In this document: one piece after another, positions 1 to 9,718 of the stretch | Position numbering within the stretch: position 1 is the stretch's first letter | Layout: every line of letters starts with the position of its first letter | Assembly: GCF_038502225.1 (NCBI RefSeq) | Contig: NC_091391.1 | Coordinates: 5,696,903 to 5,760,902 of the forward strand | Origin: Cherax quadricarinatus | Taxonomy: Eukaryota; Arthropoda; Malacostraca; Decapoda; Parastacidae | Direction of reading: 5' to 3' | DNA length: 64,000 bases | Program-made: the position numbers and the translations under genes | Notes under the pieces: model-generated | Database searches by the model: none | The model's input: the letters and a program-made list of their open reading frames with translations, nothing else | Told to the model about the DNA's origin: nothing

Positions 1-1
1 G

Positions 2-113
2 CGAGAATGTGCTGAGCTGAGAGGAAAGATGTGCAGAAGTGACTCTGACTGCAGGTGTTCAGGACTGTACCGCTGTAGTAAGGCCAGATGTAAAGTCTCC
101 AGTAAACTGCCAG
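2..113 (+). CDS. Candidate host exon, cysteine-rich, partial
   Basis: Seen: frame 2 is open from the window edge for 37 codons and then meets CAG|GTAAGT at 111-118, a consensus 5' splice donor that leaves a phase-1 end. The 37 residues contain six cysteines spaced C-x7-C-x5-C-x-C-x5-C-x4-C with charged residues between, which looks like a small disulfide-rich extracellular module (EB, WAP or antistasin-like in style). I do not recognise the family. The DNA after the donor is simple and then becomes LINE, as expected of an intron. No start codon or acceptor is visible because the window begins inside the exon. It could be a chance open frame; the cysteine density together with the exact donor is the argument against chance. 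Confidence 0.4.
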
Positions 114-182
114 GTAAGTCAGTTGTAAGTCAGCTTTTTGTCAGCTGTTAGTCAGCTGTTACGTGGGGTGTTGGTAAATTAT

Positions 183-195
183 ACACACACATACA

Positions 196-252
<57 letters not shown>
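183..252. repeat. (CA)n microsatellite
   Basis: A run of CA dinucleotides with a few interruptions, lying at the 5' truncation junction of LINE-C1. In frame it reads as Thr-His repeats that extend the RT open frame upstream without meaning. Confidence 0.95.
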
Positions 253-255
<3 letters not shown>

Positions 256-1202
256 TACAACCAATTACAGTTGGTGTCCCACAGGGAAGTGTCCTTGGCC
301 CTCTTCTCTTTCTCCTATACATAAATGACCTTCCAAATGCTTCGCAATTACTCAAACCCACACTATTTGCAGATGACACTACATACGTCTTCTCTCACCC
401 GAGCCCAGTCACACTAGCCAATACTGTAAACACCGAATTACAGAAAATATCTACCTGGATGAGGACTAACAAACTTACACTAAACATTGACAAAACCTAC
501 TTCATTCAGTTTGGTAACAGAGCTACAGATGTACCTCTTAACATAATGATAAACGGATCACCTATCACAAAACTAACAGAGGGAAAATTCTTAGGAATCC
601 ACCTCGATAATAGACTCAAATTTCATACACATATACAACAAATTTCTAAGAAAATTTCCAAGACTGTAGGCATACTATCGAAGATACGGTACTATGTTCC
701 ACAGTCAGCCCTCCTGGCCCTATATCACTCACTTATTTACCCCTATCTCACCTATGGAATTTGTGCATGGGGCTCAACAACAACTAACCATCTCAGACCA
801 CTAATTACCCAACAAAAGGCTGCAGTTAGAATGATAACAAATTCTCACTACAGGCAGCACACTCCACCAATATTCAATACACTAAACCTACTCACCATAC
901 AAAACATCCATACTTATTACTGCACCTATTACATACATAGAACACTTAACTCTGATATTAACCCTCCCCTCAAACATCTGCTTGCCAACCTCAACAGAAC
1001 ACATGACCATAACACAAGGCACACATCACTCTTTGATGTTCCTCGTGTCCATCTCACACTATGTAAAAACTCAATGCACATAAAAGGCCCTAAAATCTGG
1101 AATTCATTACCTGTAAATATAAAAGAAACACTACCTGTTTATAAATTCAAGTCTCTTCTCAAAGTTCACTTACTCACCCAAAACCAAATAAATACTGAAT
1201 AA
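253..1202 (+). pseudogene. LINE reverse transcriptase, C-terminal half (LINE-C1)
   Basis: The frame encodes the second half of a CR1/Jockey-group non-LTR reverse transcriptase, which would copy element RNA onto a nicked target. Visible motifs are GVPQGSVLGPLLF (RT block 4), LFADD (catalytic FxDD), KTYFIQFG, and the thumb region with KFLGIHLD and YGICAWG, then a C-terminal arginine/histidine-rich tail ending QNQINTE. The fingers and the first catalytic Asp block are missing, so this is a dead fragment although no stop interrupts it. An ATG at 138 exists only because the CA microsatellite is open in the same frame; it is not a real start. Confidence 0.85.
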
Positions 1203-1542
1203 CTGAACCATATAAATTGTATATCCTAAATGTTACTCACAATTATATCACACAAATGTTAAACCTAACTTTGTTATTTTTTTTTTTAAATACACTACCT
1301 GAATGAACAACAATGCAAGCAACCATAGGACCTGTCTTTGTAATACTCATTTGTATTTTATAGTTATCTGTTTACAATAATGTTTTATCACTGATTACAT
1401 CATTGCTTAGTTAATCTTAAGTTAATTTTAAGCCAGCCCGTAATGCTATGCATATAAGTGGCTTTGGCATGCTGCTCTTACCTGTATTTTTTGTACCTCT
1501 GTATGTGTGCTCAAATTACTAAATAAATAAATAAATAAATAA
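253..1542 (+). mobile_element. LINE-C copy 1, 5'-truncated non-LTR retrotransposon
   Basis: The element starts abruptly inside the RT domain just after a CA microsatellite, runs through the end of the RT reading frame (1202), has about 300 bp of AT-rich 3' UTR, and ends in an (AAAT)n tail at 1519-1542. Loss of the 5' part and a short tandem 3' tail are typical of target-primed reverse transcription. A second member of what may be the same family (EN/RT linker region) begins at 63464. Confidence 0.85.
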
Positions 1543-1566
1543 ACACACACACACACACACACACAC
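1519..1566. repeat. (AAAT)n tail followed by (CA)n
   Basis: Six AAAT-type units form the 3' tail of LINE-C1 and pass directly into 12 CA units; LINE-A1 begins immediately after. Confidence 0.95.
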
Positions 1567-3086
1567 ATGGGTCCTTAGAGAAGGAGCAGAGATGCTGTGC
1601 GTGCCTCTAACCACAATCTTCAACACATCCCTTGAAACTGGGCAACTACCTGAGAAATGGAAGACAGCTAATGTAGTCCCCATATTTAAGAAAGGAAACA
1701 GAAACGAGGCGCTAAACTACAGACCTGTGTCTCTGACATGTATCGTGTGCAAAGTCATGGAGAAGATTATCAGGAGGAGAGTGGTCGAACACCTGGAAAG
1801 GAACAAGATTATAAATGAAAACCAGCATGGGTTCATGGAAGGCAAATCTTGTATCACAAACCTCCTGGAGTTTTATGACAAGGTAACAGAAGTAAGACAC
1901 GAGAGAGAGGGGTGGGTAGACTGCGTTTTCCTAGACTGCAGGAAGGTTTTTGACACGGTTCCCCACAAGAGATTAGTGCAGAAGCTGGAGGATTAGGCGC
2001 ATGTAAAAGGAAGGGCACTGCAATGGATAAGGGAATACCTGACAGGGAGGCAGCAACGAGTCATGGTACGTGAAGAGGTATCACAGTGGACGCCTGTTAC
2101 GAGCGGGGTCCCACAGGGGTCAGTTCTAGGACCAGTGCTATTTTTGATATATGTGAACGACATGATGGAAGGAATAGACTCTGAGGTGTCCCTGTTCGCA
2201 GATGACGTGAAGTTGATGAGAAGAATTAAATATGACGAGGATGAGGCAGGACTGCAAAGAGACCTGGACAGTCTGGACATGTGGTCCAGCAACTGGCTTC
2301 TCGAATTCAATCCAGCCAAATGCAAAGTCATGAAGATTGGGGAGGGGCAAAGAAGACCGCAGACAGAGTATAGGCTAGGTGGACAAAGACTACAGACCTC
2401 ACTCAGGGAGAAAGACCTTGGGGTGACCATAACACCGAGCACATCACCGGAGGCACACATCAACCAAATAACCGCTGCAGCATACGGGCACCTGGCAAAC
2501 CTGAGAATAGCGTTCCGATACCTTAATAAGGAATCGTTCAAGACACTGTACACTGTGTATGTTAGGCCCATACTGGAGTATGCAGCACCAGTCTGGAACC
2601 CACACCTGGTCAAGCACGTCAAGAAGTTAGAGAAAGTACAAAGGTTTGCAACAAGGCTAGTCCCAGAGCTCAAGGGAATGTCGTACGAGGAAAGGTTAAG
2701 GGAAATCGGACTGACGACACTGGAGGACAGAAGGGTCAGGGGAGACATGATAACGACATATAAGATACTGCGGGGAATAGACAAGGTGGACAGAGATAGG
2801 ATGTTCCAGAGAGGGGACACAGGGACAAGGGGTCACAACTGGAAGCTGAAGACTCAGACGAGTCACAGGGACGTTAGGAAGTATTTCTTCAGTCATAGAG
2901 TTGTCAGCAAGTGGAATGCCTAGCAAGTAAAGTAGTGGAGGCAGGAACCATACATAGTTTTAAGAAGAGGTATGACAAAGCTCAGGAAGCACAGAGAGAG
3001 AGGATCCAGTAGCGATCAGTGAAGAGGCGGGGCCAGGAGCTGAGTCTCGACCCCTGCAACCACAATTAGGTGAGTACAATTAGGTG

Positions 3087-3091
<5 letters not shown>
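1567..3091 (+). mobile_element. LINE-A copy 1, 5'-truncated
   Basis: Starts at the codon region WVLREGAEA (compare LINE-A2 near 4910), so about the first two thirds of the element is missing. The 3' end carries the family 3' UTR (AAGAGGCGGGGCCAGGAGCT) and two copies of the terminal ATTAGGTGAGTAC unit, then passes directly into (AC)n. Confidence 0.9.
1592..2923 (+). pseudogene. LINE-A1 reverse transcriptase with premature stops
   Basis: Aligned by eye to LINE-A2 (4755-6350). The frame encodes RT from VVPIFKKG and NYRPVSL through QHGF, DTVPHKRL, GVPQGSVLGP and LFADDVKLM (catalytic FADD) to HRVVSKWN. A single TAG at 1994-1996, where A2 has a Gln-containing stretch, breaks the frame; the same frame resumes at once, so a point mutation is the simplest cause. 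Near the C-terminus a TAG at 2921-2923 cuts off the last 30 or so residues present in A2. Other changes (KKAFDT to RKVFDT) mark normal decay. Confidence 0.88.

Positions 3092-3154
<63 letters not shown>
3091..3154. repeat. (AC)n microsatellite between LINE-A1 and LINE-A2
   Basis: About 32 uninterrupted AC units joining the 3' terminus of LINE-A1 (GTGAGTAC) to the 5' truncation point of LINE-A2. Confidence 0.97.
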
Positions 3155-3155
<1 letters not shown>

Positions 3156-3431
3156 GAGAAACCACGGTTGAAATACTCGGAAGAATACAAGAGGGTGTTC
3201 CTAGACAAAGACAGAACACAAACAGAACGACAGCAGCTGAGGGAGAGGACAAAAAAGCGAAAGGAGCTAGGAAAGGAGACAAGGATGGAACCAGCAGAGG
3301 TCAGTCAGAGCAGAACAGAACAGCAAGGGCAAGCACACACACAACTATTCTCAGAACCCCACAACCTATCACACCATCCCAACACACACTACAATCCATA
3401 CCCACAGCCTCCACCCAACACCGAGCTATAG
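3155..3431 (+). pseudogene. LINE-A2 upstream ORF remnant
   Basis: A Lys/Arg/Glu-rich stretch (EKPRLKYSEEYKRVFLDKDR, then TERQQLRERTKKRKELGKE) followed by a Pro/His/Gln-rich tail ending at a stop at 3431. Coiled-coil-like charged segments of this kind precede the endonuclease in CR1-type elements. The open frame upstream of 3155 is only the AC repeat read as Thr-His. It is in a different frame from the endonuclease, so it is either the ORF1 end or a frameshifted leader. Confidence 0.5.
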
Positions 3432-3442
3432 AATCCCACAGT

Positions 3443-4348
3443 ATGCTACCAGGTCTCCCACCCTCACAGGCCCCCCAAACCACAGTGTTGGAAAGGAAAC
3501 TGAAGGTATGGTACACAAACGCTGATGGAATAACAAATAAGTGGGAGGAGTGGCACGAAAGAGTCAAAGAGGCATCACCGGACATCATAGCTCTCACAGA
3601 AACCAAGCTTACAGGTATGATAACAGATGCCATCTTTCCAATGGGATACCAAATCGTGAGGAAAGACAGAGAGAACAGGGGGGGTGGAGGAGTGGCATTG
3701 CTGATCAAAAATCGCTGGAAGTTTGATGAGCTGGAGAGAGGAGACAGCAGAGAAGAAAGTGATTACATAGCGGGAACGCTTCACTCTGGCGGTCCCAAGG
3801 TGGTAATAGTAGTGATGTGTAACCCACCACAGAACAACAGCAGGCCAAGGCAAGAGTACGACGAGAGCAATAGAGCGATGGTTGATACACTGGCTGCAGT
3901 GGCCAGAAGAGCTCATGCATGCAGGGCAAAGCTCCTGATCATGGGTGACTTTAACCACAGGAAGATCGATTGGGAGAACTTGGACCCGCATGGGGGCCAA
4001 GATACATGGAGGGTTAAGATGATGGAGGTGGTACTGGAAAACTTCATGTACCAACACGTAAGGGACACTACAAGAGAGAGAGGAGAGGATGAACCAGCAA
4101 GGCTGGACTTAGTATTCACCTTGAGTAGTGCAGATATCGAGGGCATCTCATATGAAAGACCCCTTGGGGCCAGCGACCATGTGGTTTTAAGCTTCGAATA
4201 CACAGTAGAGCTACAAGTGGAGGGAGAAGCAGGAAGGCCAGGACGAATGAAGTCAAACTACAAGAAAGGGGACTACACAGGAATGAGGAACTTCCTGAAC
4301 GGGGTTCAGTGGGACAGAGAACTGGCAGGGAAGCCAGTTAATGAGTGA
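3443..4348 (+). CDS. LINE-A2 APE-type endonuclease domain
   Basis: Encodes the apurinic-like endonuclease that nicks target DNA to prime reverse transcription. Motifs in order: VWYTNADGI (Asn), IALTETKL (Glu metal ligand), GGGVALLI, MGDFNHRKIDW (Asp/Asn catalytic pair), ARLDLVFT, and GASDHVVLSF (the terminal Ser-Asp-His). All expected catalytic residues of the fold are present. The frame ends at a TGA at 4346-4348 where the protein should run on into the EN-RT linker; the linker continues in another frame from about 4345, so a small indel lies here. The ATG at 3443 is simply the first in frame and may not be the native start. Confidence 0.85.
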   Translation: MLPGLPPSQAPQTTVLERKLKVWYTNADGITNKWEEWHERVKEASPDIIALTETKLTGMITDAIFPMGYQIVRKDRENRGGGGVALLIKNRWKFDELERGDSREESDYIAGTLHSGGPKVVIVVMCNPPQNNSRPRQEYDESNRAMVDTLAAVARRAHACRAKLLIMGDFNHRKIDWENLDPHGGQDTWRVKMMEVVLENFMYQHVRDTTRERGEDEPARLDLVFTLSSADIEGISYERPLGASDHVVLSFEYTVELQVEGEAGRPGRMKSNYKKGDYTGMRNFLNGVQWDRELAGKPVNE

Positions 4349-4754
4349 TGGAATATGTAGCAACAAAATGCAAGGAGGCTGAGGAGAGGTTTGTACCCAA
4401 GGGTAACAGGAGTAATGAAAAAGCTAGGATGAGCCCATGGTTCACCCAAAGGTGCAGGGAGGCAAAAACCAAGTGTGCTAGGGAATGGAAGAAATATAGA
4501 AGGCAAAGGACCCAGGAGAATAAGGAGATCAGTCGTAGAGCCAGAAACGAATATGCACAGATAAGAAGGGAGGCCCAAAGACAATATGAAAACGACATTT
4601 AGCGAAAGCCAAATCTGACCCGAAACTGTTATACAGCCACATCAGGAGGAAAACAACAGTCAAGGACCAGGTAATCAGGCTAAGGAAGGAAGGAGGAGAG
4701 ACAACAAGAAATGACCGTGAAGTATGTGAGGAACTCAACAAGAGTTTCAAAGAA
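4345..4754 (+). pseudogene. LINE-A2 endonuclease-RT linker, frameshifted
   Basis: Frame 1 from 4345 gives MEYVATKCKEAEERFVPKG and SPWFTQRCREAKTKC, the usual basic linker between EN and RT, and stops at TAG 4600-4602. Shifting one base there restores an open frame that reads KAKSDPKLLYSHIRRKTT and joins the RT frame. The native ORF2 was thus continuous and has been broken twice by 1-2 bp indels. Confidence 0.8.
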
Positions 4755-6350
4755 ATGTTCACAGAGGAGACAGAAGGGGCTCCAGAAAGACGGAGAGGTG
4801 GGGCACATCACCAAGTGCTGGACACAGTGCACACAACCGAGGAAGAAGTGAAAAGGCTTCTGAGTGAGCTAGATACCTCAAAGGCAATGGGGCCAGATAA
4901 CATCTCCCCATGGGTATTGAGAGAGGGAGCAGAGGCACTATGTGTACCCCTAACAACAATATTCAATACATCTATCGAAACAGGGAGATTGCCTGAGGCA
5001 TGGAAGACAGCAAATGTAGTCCCAATCTTTAAAAAAGGAGACAGACATGAAGCATTAAACTACAGACCAGTGTCACTGATATGTATAGTATGCAAAATCA
5101 TGGAGAAGATTATCAGGAGAAGAGTGTTGGAACATCTAGAAAGGAATGATCTCATCAACAGCAGCCAACATGGTTTCAGGGACGGGAAATCCTGTGTCAC
5201 AAACCTACTGGAGTTCTATGACATGGTGACAGCAGTAAGACAAGAGAGAGAGGGGTGGGTGGATTGCATATTCTTGGACTGCAAGAAGGCGTTTGACACA
5301 GTTCCACACAAGAGATTGGTGCAAACACTGGAGGACCAAGCAGGGATAACAGGGAAGGCACTACAATGGATCAGGGAATACTTGTCAGGAAGACAGCAGC
5401 GAGTCATGGTACGTGGCGAGGTGTCAGAGTGGGCACCTGTGACCAGCGGGGTCCAACAGGGGTCAGTCCTAGGACCAGTGCTGTTTCTGGTATTTGTGAA
5501 CGACATGACGGAAGGAATAGACTCTGAGGTGTCCCTGTTTGCAGATGACGTGAAGTTGATGAGAAGAATTCACACGATCGAAGACCAGGCAGAACTACAA
5601 AGGGATCTGGACAGGCTGCAGACCTGGTCCAACAATTGGCTCCTGGAGTTCAATCCCACCAAGTGCAAAGTCATGAAGATCGGGGAAGGGCAAAGAAGAC
5701 CGCAGACGGAGTACAGTCTAGGGGGCCAGAGACTACAAACCTCACTCAAGGAAAAAGATCTTGGGGTGAGTATAACACCAGGCACATCTCCTGAAGCGCA
5801 CATCAACCAAATAACTGCTGCAGCATATGGGCGCCTAGCAAACCTCAGAACAGCATTCCGACGTCTTAATAAGGAATCGTTCAGGACCCTGTACACCGTG
5901 TACGTTAGGCCCATATTGGAGTATGCGGCACCAGTTTGGAACCCACACCTAGCCAAGCATGTAAAGAAACTAGAGAAAGTGCAAAGGTTTGCAACAAAAC
6001 TAGTCCCAGAGCTAAGAGGTATGTCCTACGAGGAGAGGTTAAGGGAAATCAACCTGACGACACTGGAGGACAGGAGAGATAGGGGGGACATGATAACGAC
6101 ATACAAAATACTGAGAGGAATTGACAAGGTGGACAAAGACAGGATGTTCCAGAGATTGGACACAGTAACAAGGGGACACAGTTGGAAGCTGAAGACACAG
6201 ATGAATCTCAGGGATGTTAGGAAGTATTTCTTCAGCCACAGAGTAGTCAGTAAGTGGAATAGTTTGGGAAGCGATGTAGTGGAGGCAGGATCCATACATA
6301 GCTTTAAGCAGAGGTATGATAAAGCTCACGGCTCAGGGAGAGTGACCTAG
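4755..6350 (+). CDS. LINE-A2 reverse transcriptase, 531 residues
   Basis: Non-LTR reverse transcriptase, intact as a frame. Motifs: SKAMGPDNISPWVL, NVVPIFKKGDR, NYRPVSL, QHGFRDGKSC, DCKKAFDTVPH (first catalytic Asp region), SGVQQGSVLGPVLF and LFADDVKLM (FADD catalytic pair), KCKVMKIG, DLGVSI, EYAAPVWNPH, and the C-terminal DVRKYFFSHRVVSKWN. GVQQGS replaces the usual GVPQGS, a change in a conserved block. The true ORF2 start is far upstream in the endonuclease; the ATG at 4755 is internal. Function is lost because the frame is separated from the endonuclease. Confidence 0.92.
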   Translation: MFTEETEGAPERRRGGAHHQVLDTVHTTEEEVKRLLSELDTSKAMGPDNISPWVLREGAEALCVPLTTIFNTSIETGRLPEAWKTANVVPIFKKGDRHEALNYRPVSLICIVCKIMEKIIRRRVLEHLERNDLINSSQHGFRDGKSCVTNLLEFYDMVTAVRQEREGWVDCIFLDCKKAFDTVPHKRLVQTLEDQAGITGKALQWIREYLSGRQQRVMVRGEVSEWAPVTSGVQQGSVLGPVLFLVFVNDMTEGIDSEVSLFADDVKLMRRIHTIEDQAELQRDLDRLQTWSNNWLLEFNPTKCKVMKIGEGQRRPQTEYSLGGQRLQTSLKEKDLGVSITPGTSPEAHINQITAAAYGRLANLRTAFRRLNKESFRTLYTVYVRPILEYAAPVWNPHLAKHVKKLEKVQRFATKLVPELRGMSYEERLREINLTTLEDRRDRGDMITTYKILRGIDKVDKDRMFQRLDTVTRGHSWKLKTQMNLRDVRKYFFSHRVVSKWNSLGSDVVEAGSIHSFKQRYDKAHGSGRVT

Positions 6351-6404
6351 TAGCGATCAGTGAAGAGGCGGGGCCAGGAGCTCGGACTCGACCTCTGCAA
6401 CCTC

Positions 6405-6446
6405 AACTAGGTGAGTACAACTAGGTGAGTACAACTAGGTGAGTAC
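6405..6446 (+). repeat. LINE-A 3'-terminal tandem units
   Basis: Three copies of CTAGGTGAGTACAA at the very end of the element, ending GAGTAC and followed by ACTCACACACACAA. Short 3' tandem units of this sort are the template end recognised by CR1-like RTs. Confidence 0.85.
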
Positions 6447-6460
6447 ACTCACACACACAA

Positions 6461-6750
6461 TGTATATACACTGGGAGGTGTATATCTCAGTGTATATACA
6501 CTGGGAGGTGTGTATCTCAGTGTATATACACTGAGAGTTGTATATTTCAGTGTATATACACTGGGAGGTGTATATCTCAGTGTATATACACTGAGAGTTG
6601 TACATCTCAGTGTATATACACTGGGAGGTGTATATCTCAGTGTATATACACTGGGAGGTGTATATCTCAGTGTATATACACTGGGAGGTGTATATCTCAG
6701 TGTATATACAGTGGTAGGTGTATATCTCAGTGAATATACACTGGTAGTTT
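6461..6750. repeat. 30-bp minisatellite, about 9.6 units
   Basis: Unit begins TGTATATACACTGGGAGGTG and is 30 bp. Each unit holds the near-palindrome TGTATATACA. The period is divisible by three, which produces a spurious 10-residue repeat frame. Confidence 0.95.
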
Positions 6751-6813
6751 ATATTAATCAGTATTTTATATATTAAAGTATTCCTGACTGGTGGTGACCA
6801 GGTGACCTGCAGC

Positions 6814-7793
6814 CTTAATGACCCTGGTGTAGTAGATAGACTTTAAACCCCATTAACCAACCAACCAGTCTTAATGTCCCTGGTGTAGTAGATAGACGTT
6901 AAACCCCATTAACCAACCAACCAGTCTTAATGACCCTCGTGTAGTAGATAGACTTTAAACCCCATTAACCAACCAACCAGTCTTAATGACCCTCGTGTAG
7001 TAGATAGACTTTAAACCCCATTAACCAACCAACCAGTCTTAATGTCCCTGGTGTAGTAGATAGACGTTAAACCCCATTAACCATCCAACCAGTCTTAATG
7101 ACCCTGGTGTAGTAGATAGACTTTAAACCCCATTAACCATCCAACCAGTCTTAATGACCCTCGTGTAGTAGATAGACTTTAAACCCCATTAACCGACCAA
7201 CCAGTCTTAATGACCCTGGTGTAGTAGATAGACTTTAAACCCCATTAACCAACCAACCAGTCTTAATGACCCTCGTGTAGTAGATAGACTTTAAACCCCA
7301 TTAACCAACCAACCAGTCTTAATGTCCCTGGTGTAGTAGATAGACTTTAAACCCCATTAACCAACCAACCAGTCTTAATGTCCCTGGTGTAGTAGATAGA
7401 CGTTAAACCCCATTAACCAACCAACCAGTCTTAATGACCCTCGTGTAGTAGATAGACTTTAAACCCCATTAACCAACCAACCAGTCTTAATGACCCTCGT
7501 GTAGTAGATAGACTTTAAACCCCATTAACCATCCAACCAGTCTTAATGACCCTGGTGTAGTAGATAGACTTTAAACCCCATTAACCAACCAACCAGTCTT
7601 AATGACCCTCGTGTAGTAGATAGACTTTAAACCCCATTAACCAACCAACCAGTCTTAATGACCCTCGTGTAGTAGATAGACTTTAAACCCCATTAACCAA
7701 CCAACCAGTCTTAATGACCCTGGTGTAGTAGATAGACTTTAAACCCCATTAACCAACCAACCAGTCTTAATGACCCTCGTGTAGTAGATAGAC
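6814..7793. repeat. 56-bp minisatellite, about 17.5 units
   Basis: Unit begins CTTAATGACCCTGGTGTAGT; spacing of 56 bp was checked between consecutive units (6814, 6870). Variants alternate (GACCCTGG, GACCCTCG, GTCCCTGG), showing groups of units copied together. Confidence 0.95.
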
Positions 7794-7835
7794 TATACAT
7801 TCTGTATTCTCTCCTTGTATACCTGATGCTGTAAT

Positions 7836-7885
7836 GTTGTCATGTCATGTCATGTCGTCATGTTGTCATGTCATGTCGTCATGTT
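7836..7885. repeat. Short TGTCATG-type tandem repeat
   Basis: TCATGTCATGTCGTCATGT is repeated twice just upstream of a possible splice acceptor (TTACAG). Confidence 0.8.
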
Positions 7886-8024
7886 ACAGTGGTGGAAGAC
7901 AGCCTGGGAGCCTGGTTTAGTGGACCAGTGGAACAACCCGAATTGGGCGTGTGGAACCCACATTAAGTCTACCTTCCAACTACGTCTACCCACGCCCATC
8001 CACGCCCATCTACAGCCACGTTAA
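7886..8024 (+). CDS. Weak candidate terminal exon, Trp-rich
   Basis: After ATGTTACAG (a possible 3' splice acceptor ending at 7889 or so) a frame runs to a TAA at 8022-8024, reading WWKTAWEPGLVDQWNNPNW and then a His/Pro-rich tail. It is not repetitive and not a recognised transposon domain. Nothing else supports it: the upstream tract is not pyrimidine-rich and the length is short. It may be chance. Confidence 0.15.
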
Positions 8025-8140
8025 CCACGCCAAACAACAGCAGTAACAGCAACAGCAGATCAGCCACCATTTCCCAACAAAAGATTTGAGATATCTCTAA
8101 TAACGACCATTTATTTCATTTTTTAGTTACCCTCCCAACT

Positions 8141-8171
8141 TTAAAAGGCCCTTATTTAAGGGGCCTTTTAA
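8141..8171. other. Perfect 11-bp hairpin
   Basis: TTAAAAGGCCC at 8141-8151 pairs exactly with GGGCCTTTTAA at 8161-8171 across a 9-nt loop. Its function is unknown; it could be a MITE core or a chance palindrome. Confidence 0.7.
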
Positions 8172-8230
8172 GGCTTTATCTATGAAAGGTTAATTCTCTG
8201 GTAACCGGTTGGGTTTCGATTTATTAGCCG

Positions 8231-8613
8231 GGTTATTATCCAGGGTAGGCTACAGTCTATTAACCAGGCTAGGCTACAGTCTATTAACCAGGCTAGGTTA
8301 CAGTCTATTAACCAGGCTAGGCTACAGTCTATTAACCAGGCTAGGTTACAGTCTGTTAACCAGGCTAGGCTACAGGCTATTAACCAGGCTAGGCTACAGT
8401 CTATTAACCAGGCTAGGCTACAGTCTATTAACCAGGCTAGGCTACAGTCTATTAACCAGGCTAGGCTACAGTCTATTAACCAGGCTAGATTACAGTCTAT
8501 TAACCAGGCTAGGTTACAGGCTATTAACCAGGCTAGGTTACAGGCTATTAACCAGGCTAGGTTACAGGCTATTAACCAGGCTAGGTTACAGTCTATTAAC
8601 CAGGCTAGGCTAC
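8231..8613. repeat. 24-bp minisatellite, about 16 units
   Basis: Unit CTATTAACCAGGCTAGGCTA plus CAGT. It is open in frames on both strands only because the period is divisible by three. Confidence 0.95.
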
Positions 8614-8721
8614 AAGTTCCTTGTAAGCAGTAGACACTATACATACGTATCAAAACGATTTGGAGGTCACTTCTTATCCAACTTCTCAGTTTAAACGAAT
8701 AATGACGCTAACATATCTCCA

Positions 8722-9195
8722 AAGAGGTGTCAGCACCTGTCATGTCTAAGATATGACAAGAGAGGTGTCAGCATCTGTCATGTCTATGACAAGAGAGGTG
8801 TCAGCACCTGTCATGTCTAAGATATGACGAGAGGTGTCAGCACCTGTCATGTCTAAGATATGACAAGAGAGGTGTCAGCACCTGTCATGTCTAAGATATG
8901 ACAAGAGAGGTGTCAGCATCTGTCATGTCTATGACAAGAGAGGTGTCAGCACCTGTCATGTCTAAGATATGACGAGAGGTGTCAGCACCTGTCATGCCTA
9001 AGATATGACGAGAGGTGTCAGCACCTGTCATGTCTAAGATATGACAAGAGATGTGTCAGCATCTGTCATGTCTAAGATATGACAAGAGAGGTGTCAGCAT
9101 CTGTCATGTCTAAGATATGACAAGAGAGGTGTCAGCACCTGTCATGTCTAAGATATGACAAGAGAAGTGTCAGCACCTGTCATGTCTAACATATC
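8722..9195. repeat. About 38-bp minisatellite, roughly 13 units
   Basis: Core AGAGGTGTCAGCACCTGTCA followed by TGTCTAAGATATGACAAG; some units lack the AAGATATG segment. GGTGTCAGCACC is itself a palindrome-like core. Confidence 0.93.
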
Positions 9196-9261
9196 ACGTC
9201 AGATCTGGGCATATCACGTTCATATCGCGTTTAAAACATGTTCGCTTCTGTGAAATATTGT

Positions 9262-9385
9262 GTGCTGAAGCCTAGTGTTTACTAGGCTTTGAAGCTTAAT
9301 GTTTACTATTCTTTGAAGCCTGGTCTTTACTAGTTCTTAGAGCCTAGTATTCACTAGTCTTCAGAGCCTAGTCTTCCTAGATTTT
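9262..9385. repeat. Degenerate AGCCTAGT/TTTACTAG repeat
   Basis: Four to five diverged copies of a unit of about 27 bp containing GAAGCCTAGTGTTTACTAG. The remaining DNA to 9718 shows nothing recognisable apart from scattered TAGGCCTA motifs. Confidence 0.6.
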
Positions 9386-9718
9386 GAGTTCTATAGGCCT
9401 TCGTTTCTATTTCTCTAAATTGACATCCTGGCGGGATATAATGACATCCTGCCTATAGAATGATTGATGTCTACGTAGGCCTACTAGATGTCACATATAT
9501 ATGTCTAAACATATCTCTGACTAGGGCGAAAAAAAATGATTTATTGTACATATTTTGTCTTGTACAGGAGAGAGATGTAATTTAGGCTGCTGTTGGGGGT
9601 CGATTTCCCTTTAAGAGGTGTTGTCTGTGGTTTGTGTTGTAGGAGTGTTGGAGATTCTGTTGGGGATTGACTTTGTGTTGCAAGGGTCTTGTGGGAGAGA
9701 TATTCTTGAAGGGAATTG

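Larger units (their letters stand above)
3155..6446 (+). mobile_element. LINE-A copy 2, nearly full ORF2
   Basis: The most complete LINE-A copy. In order: the C-terminal part of ORF1 or the ORF2 leader (charged, with KYSEEYKRVFLDKD, similar in style to the region that precedes the endonuclease of CR1-type elements), APE endonuclease, linker, RT, C-terminal domain, short 3' UTR, and three copies of a terminal 14-bp unit. It is 5'-truncated at an (AC)n tract and has two frameshifts between endonuclease and RT. I place it in the CR1/Jockey group from motif style; a tree of the RT would settle the clade. Confidence 0.9.

Noticed and set aside
138..252. ATG at 138 as the start of the first RT frame
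   Set aside because: The stretch between is a CA microsatellite (Thr-His), not protein; the LINE is simply 5'-truncated.
6814..7793. CRISPR-like regular array
   Set aside because: Units are contiguous with no unique spacers and the context is eukaryotic; the same holds for the 46-, 47- and 50-bp arrays.
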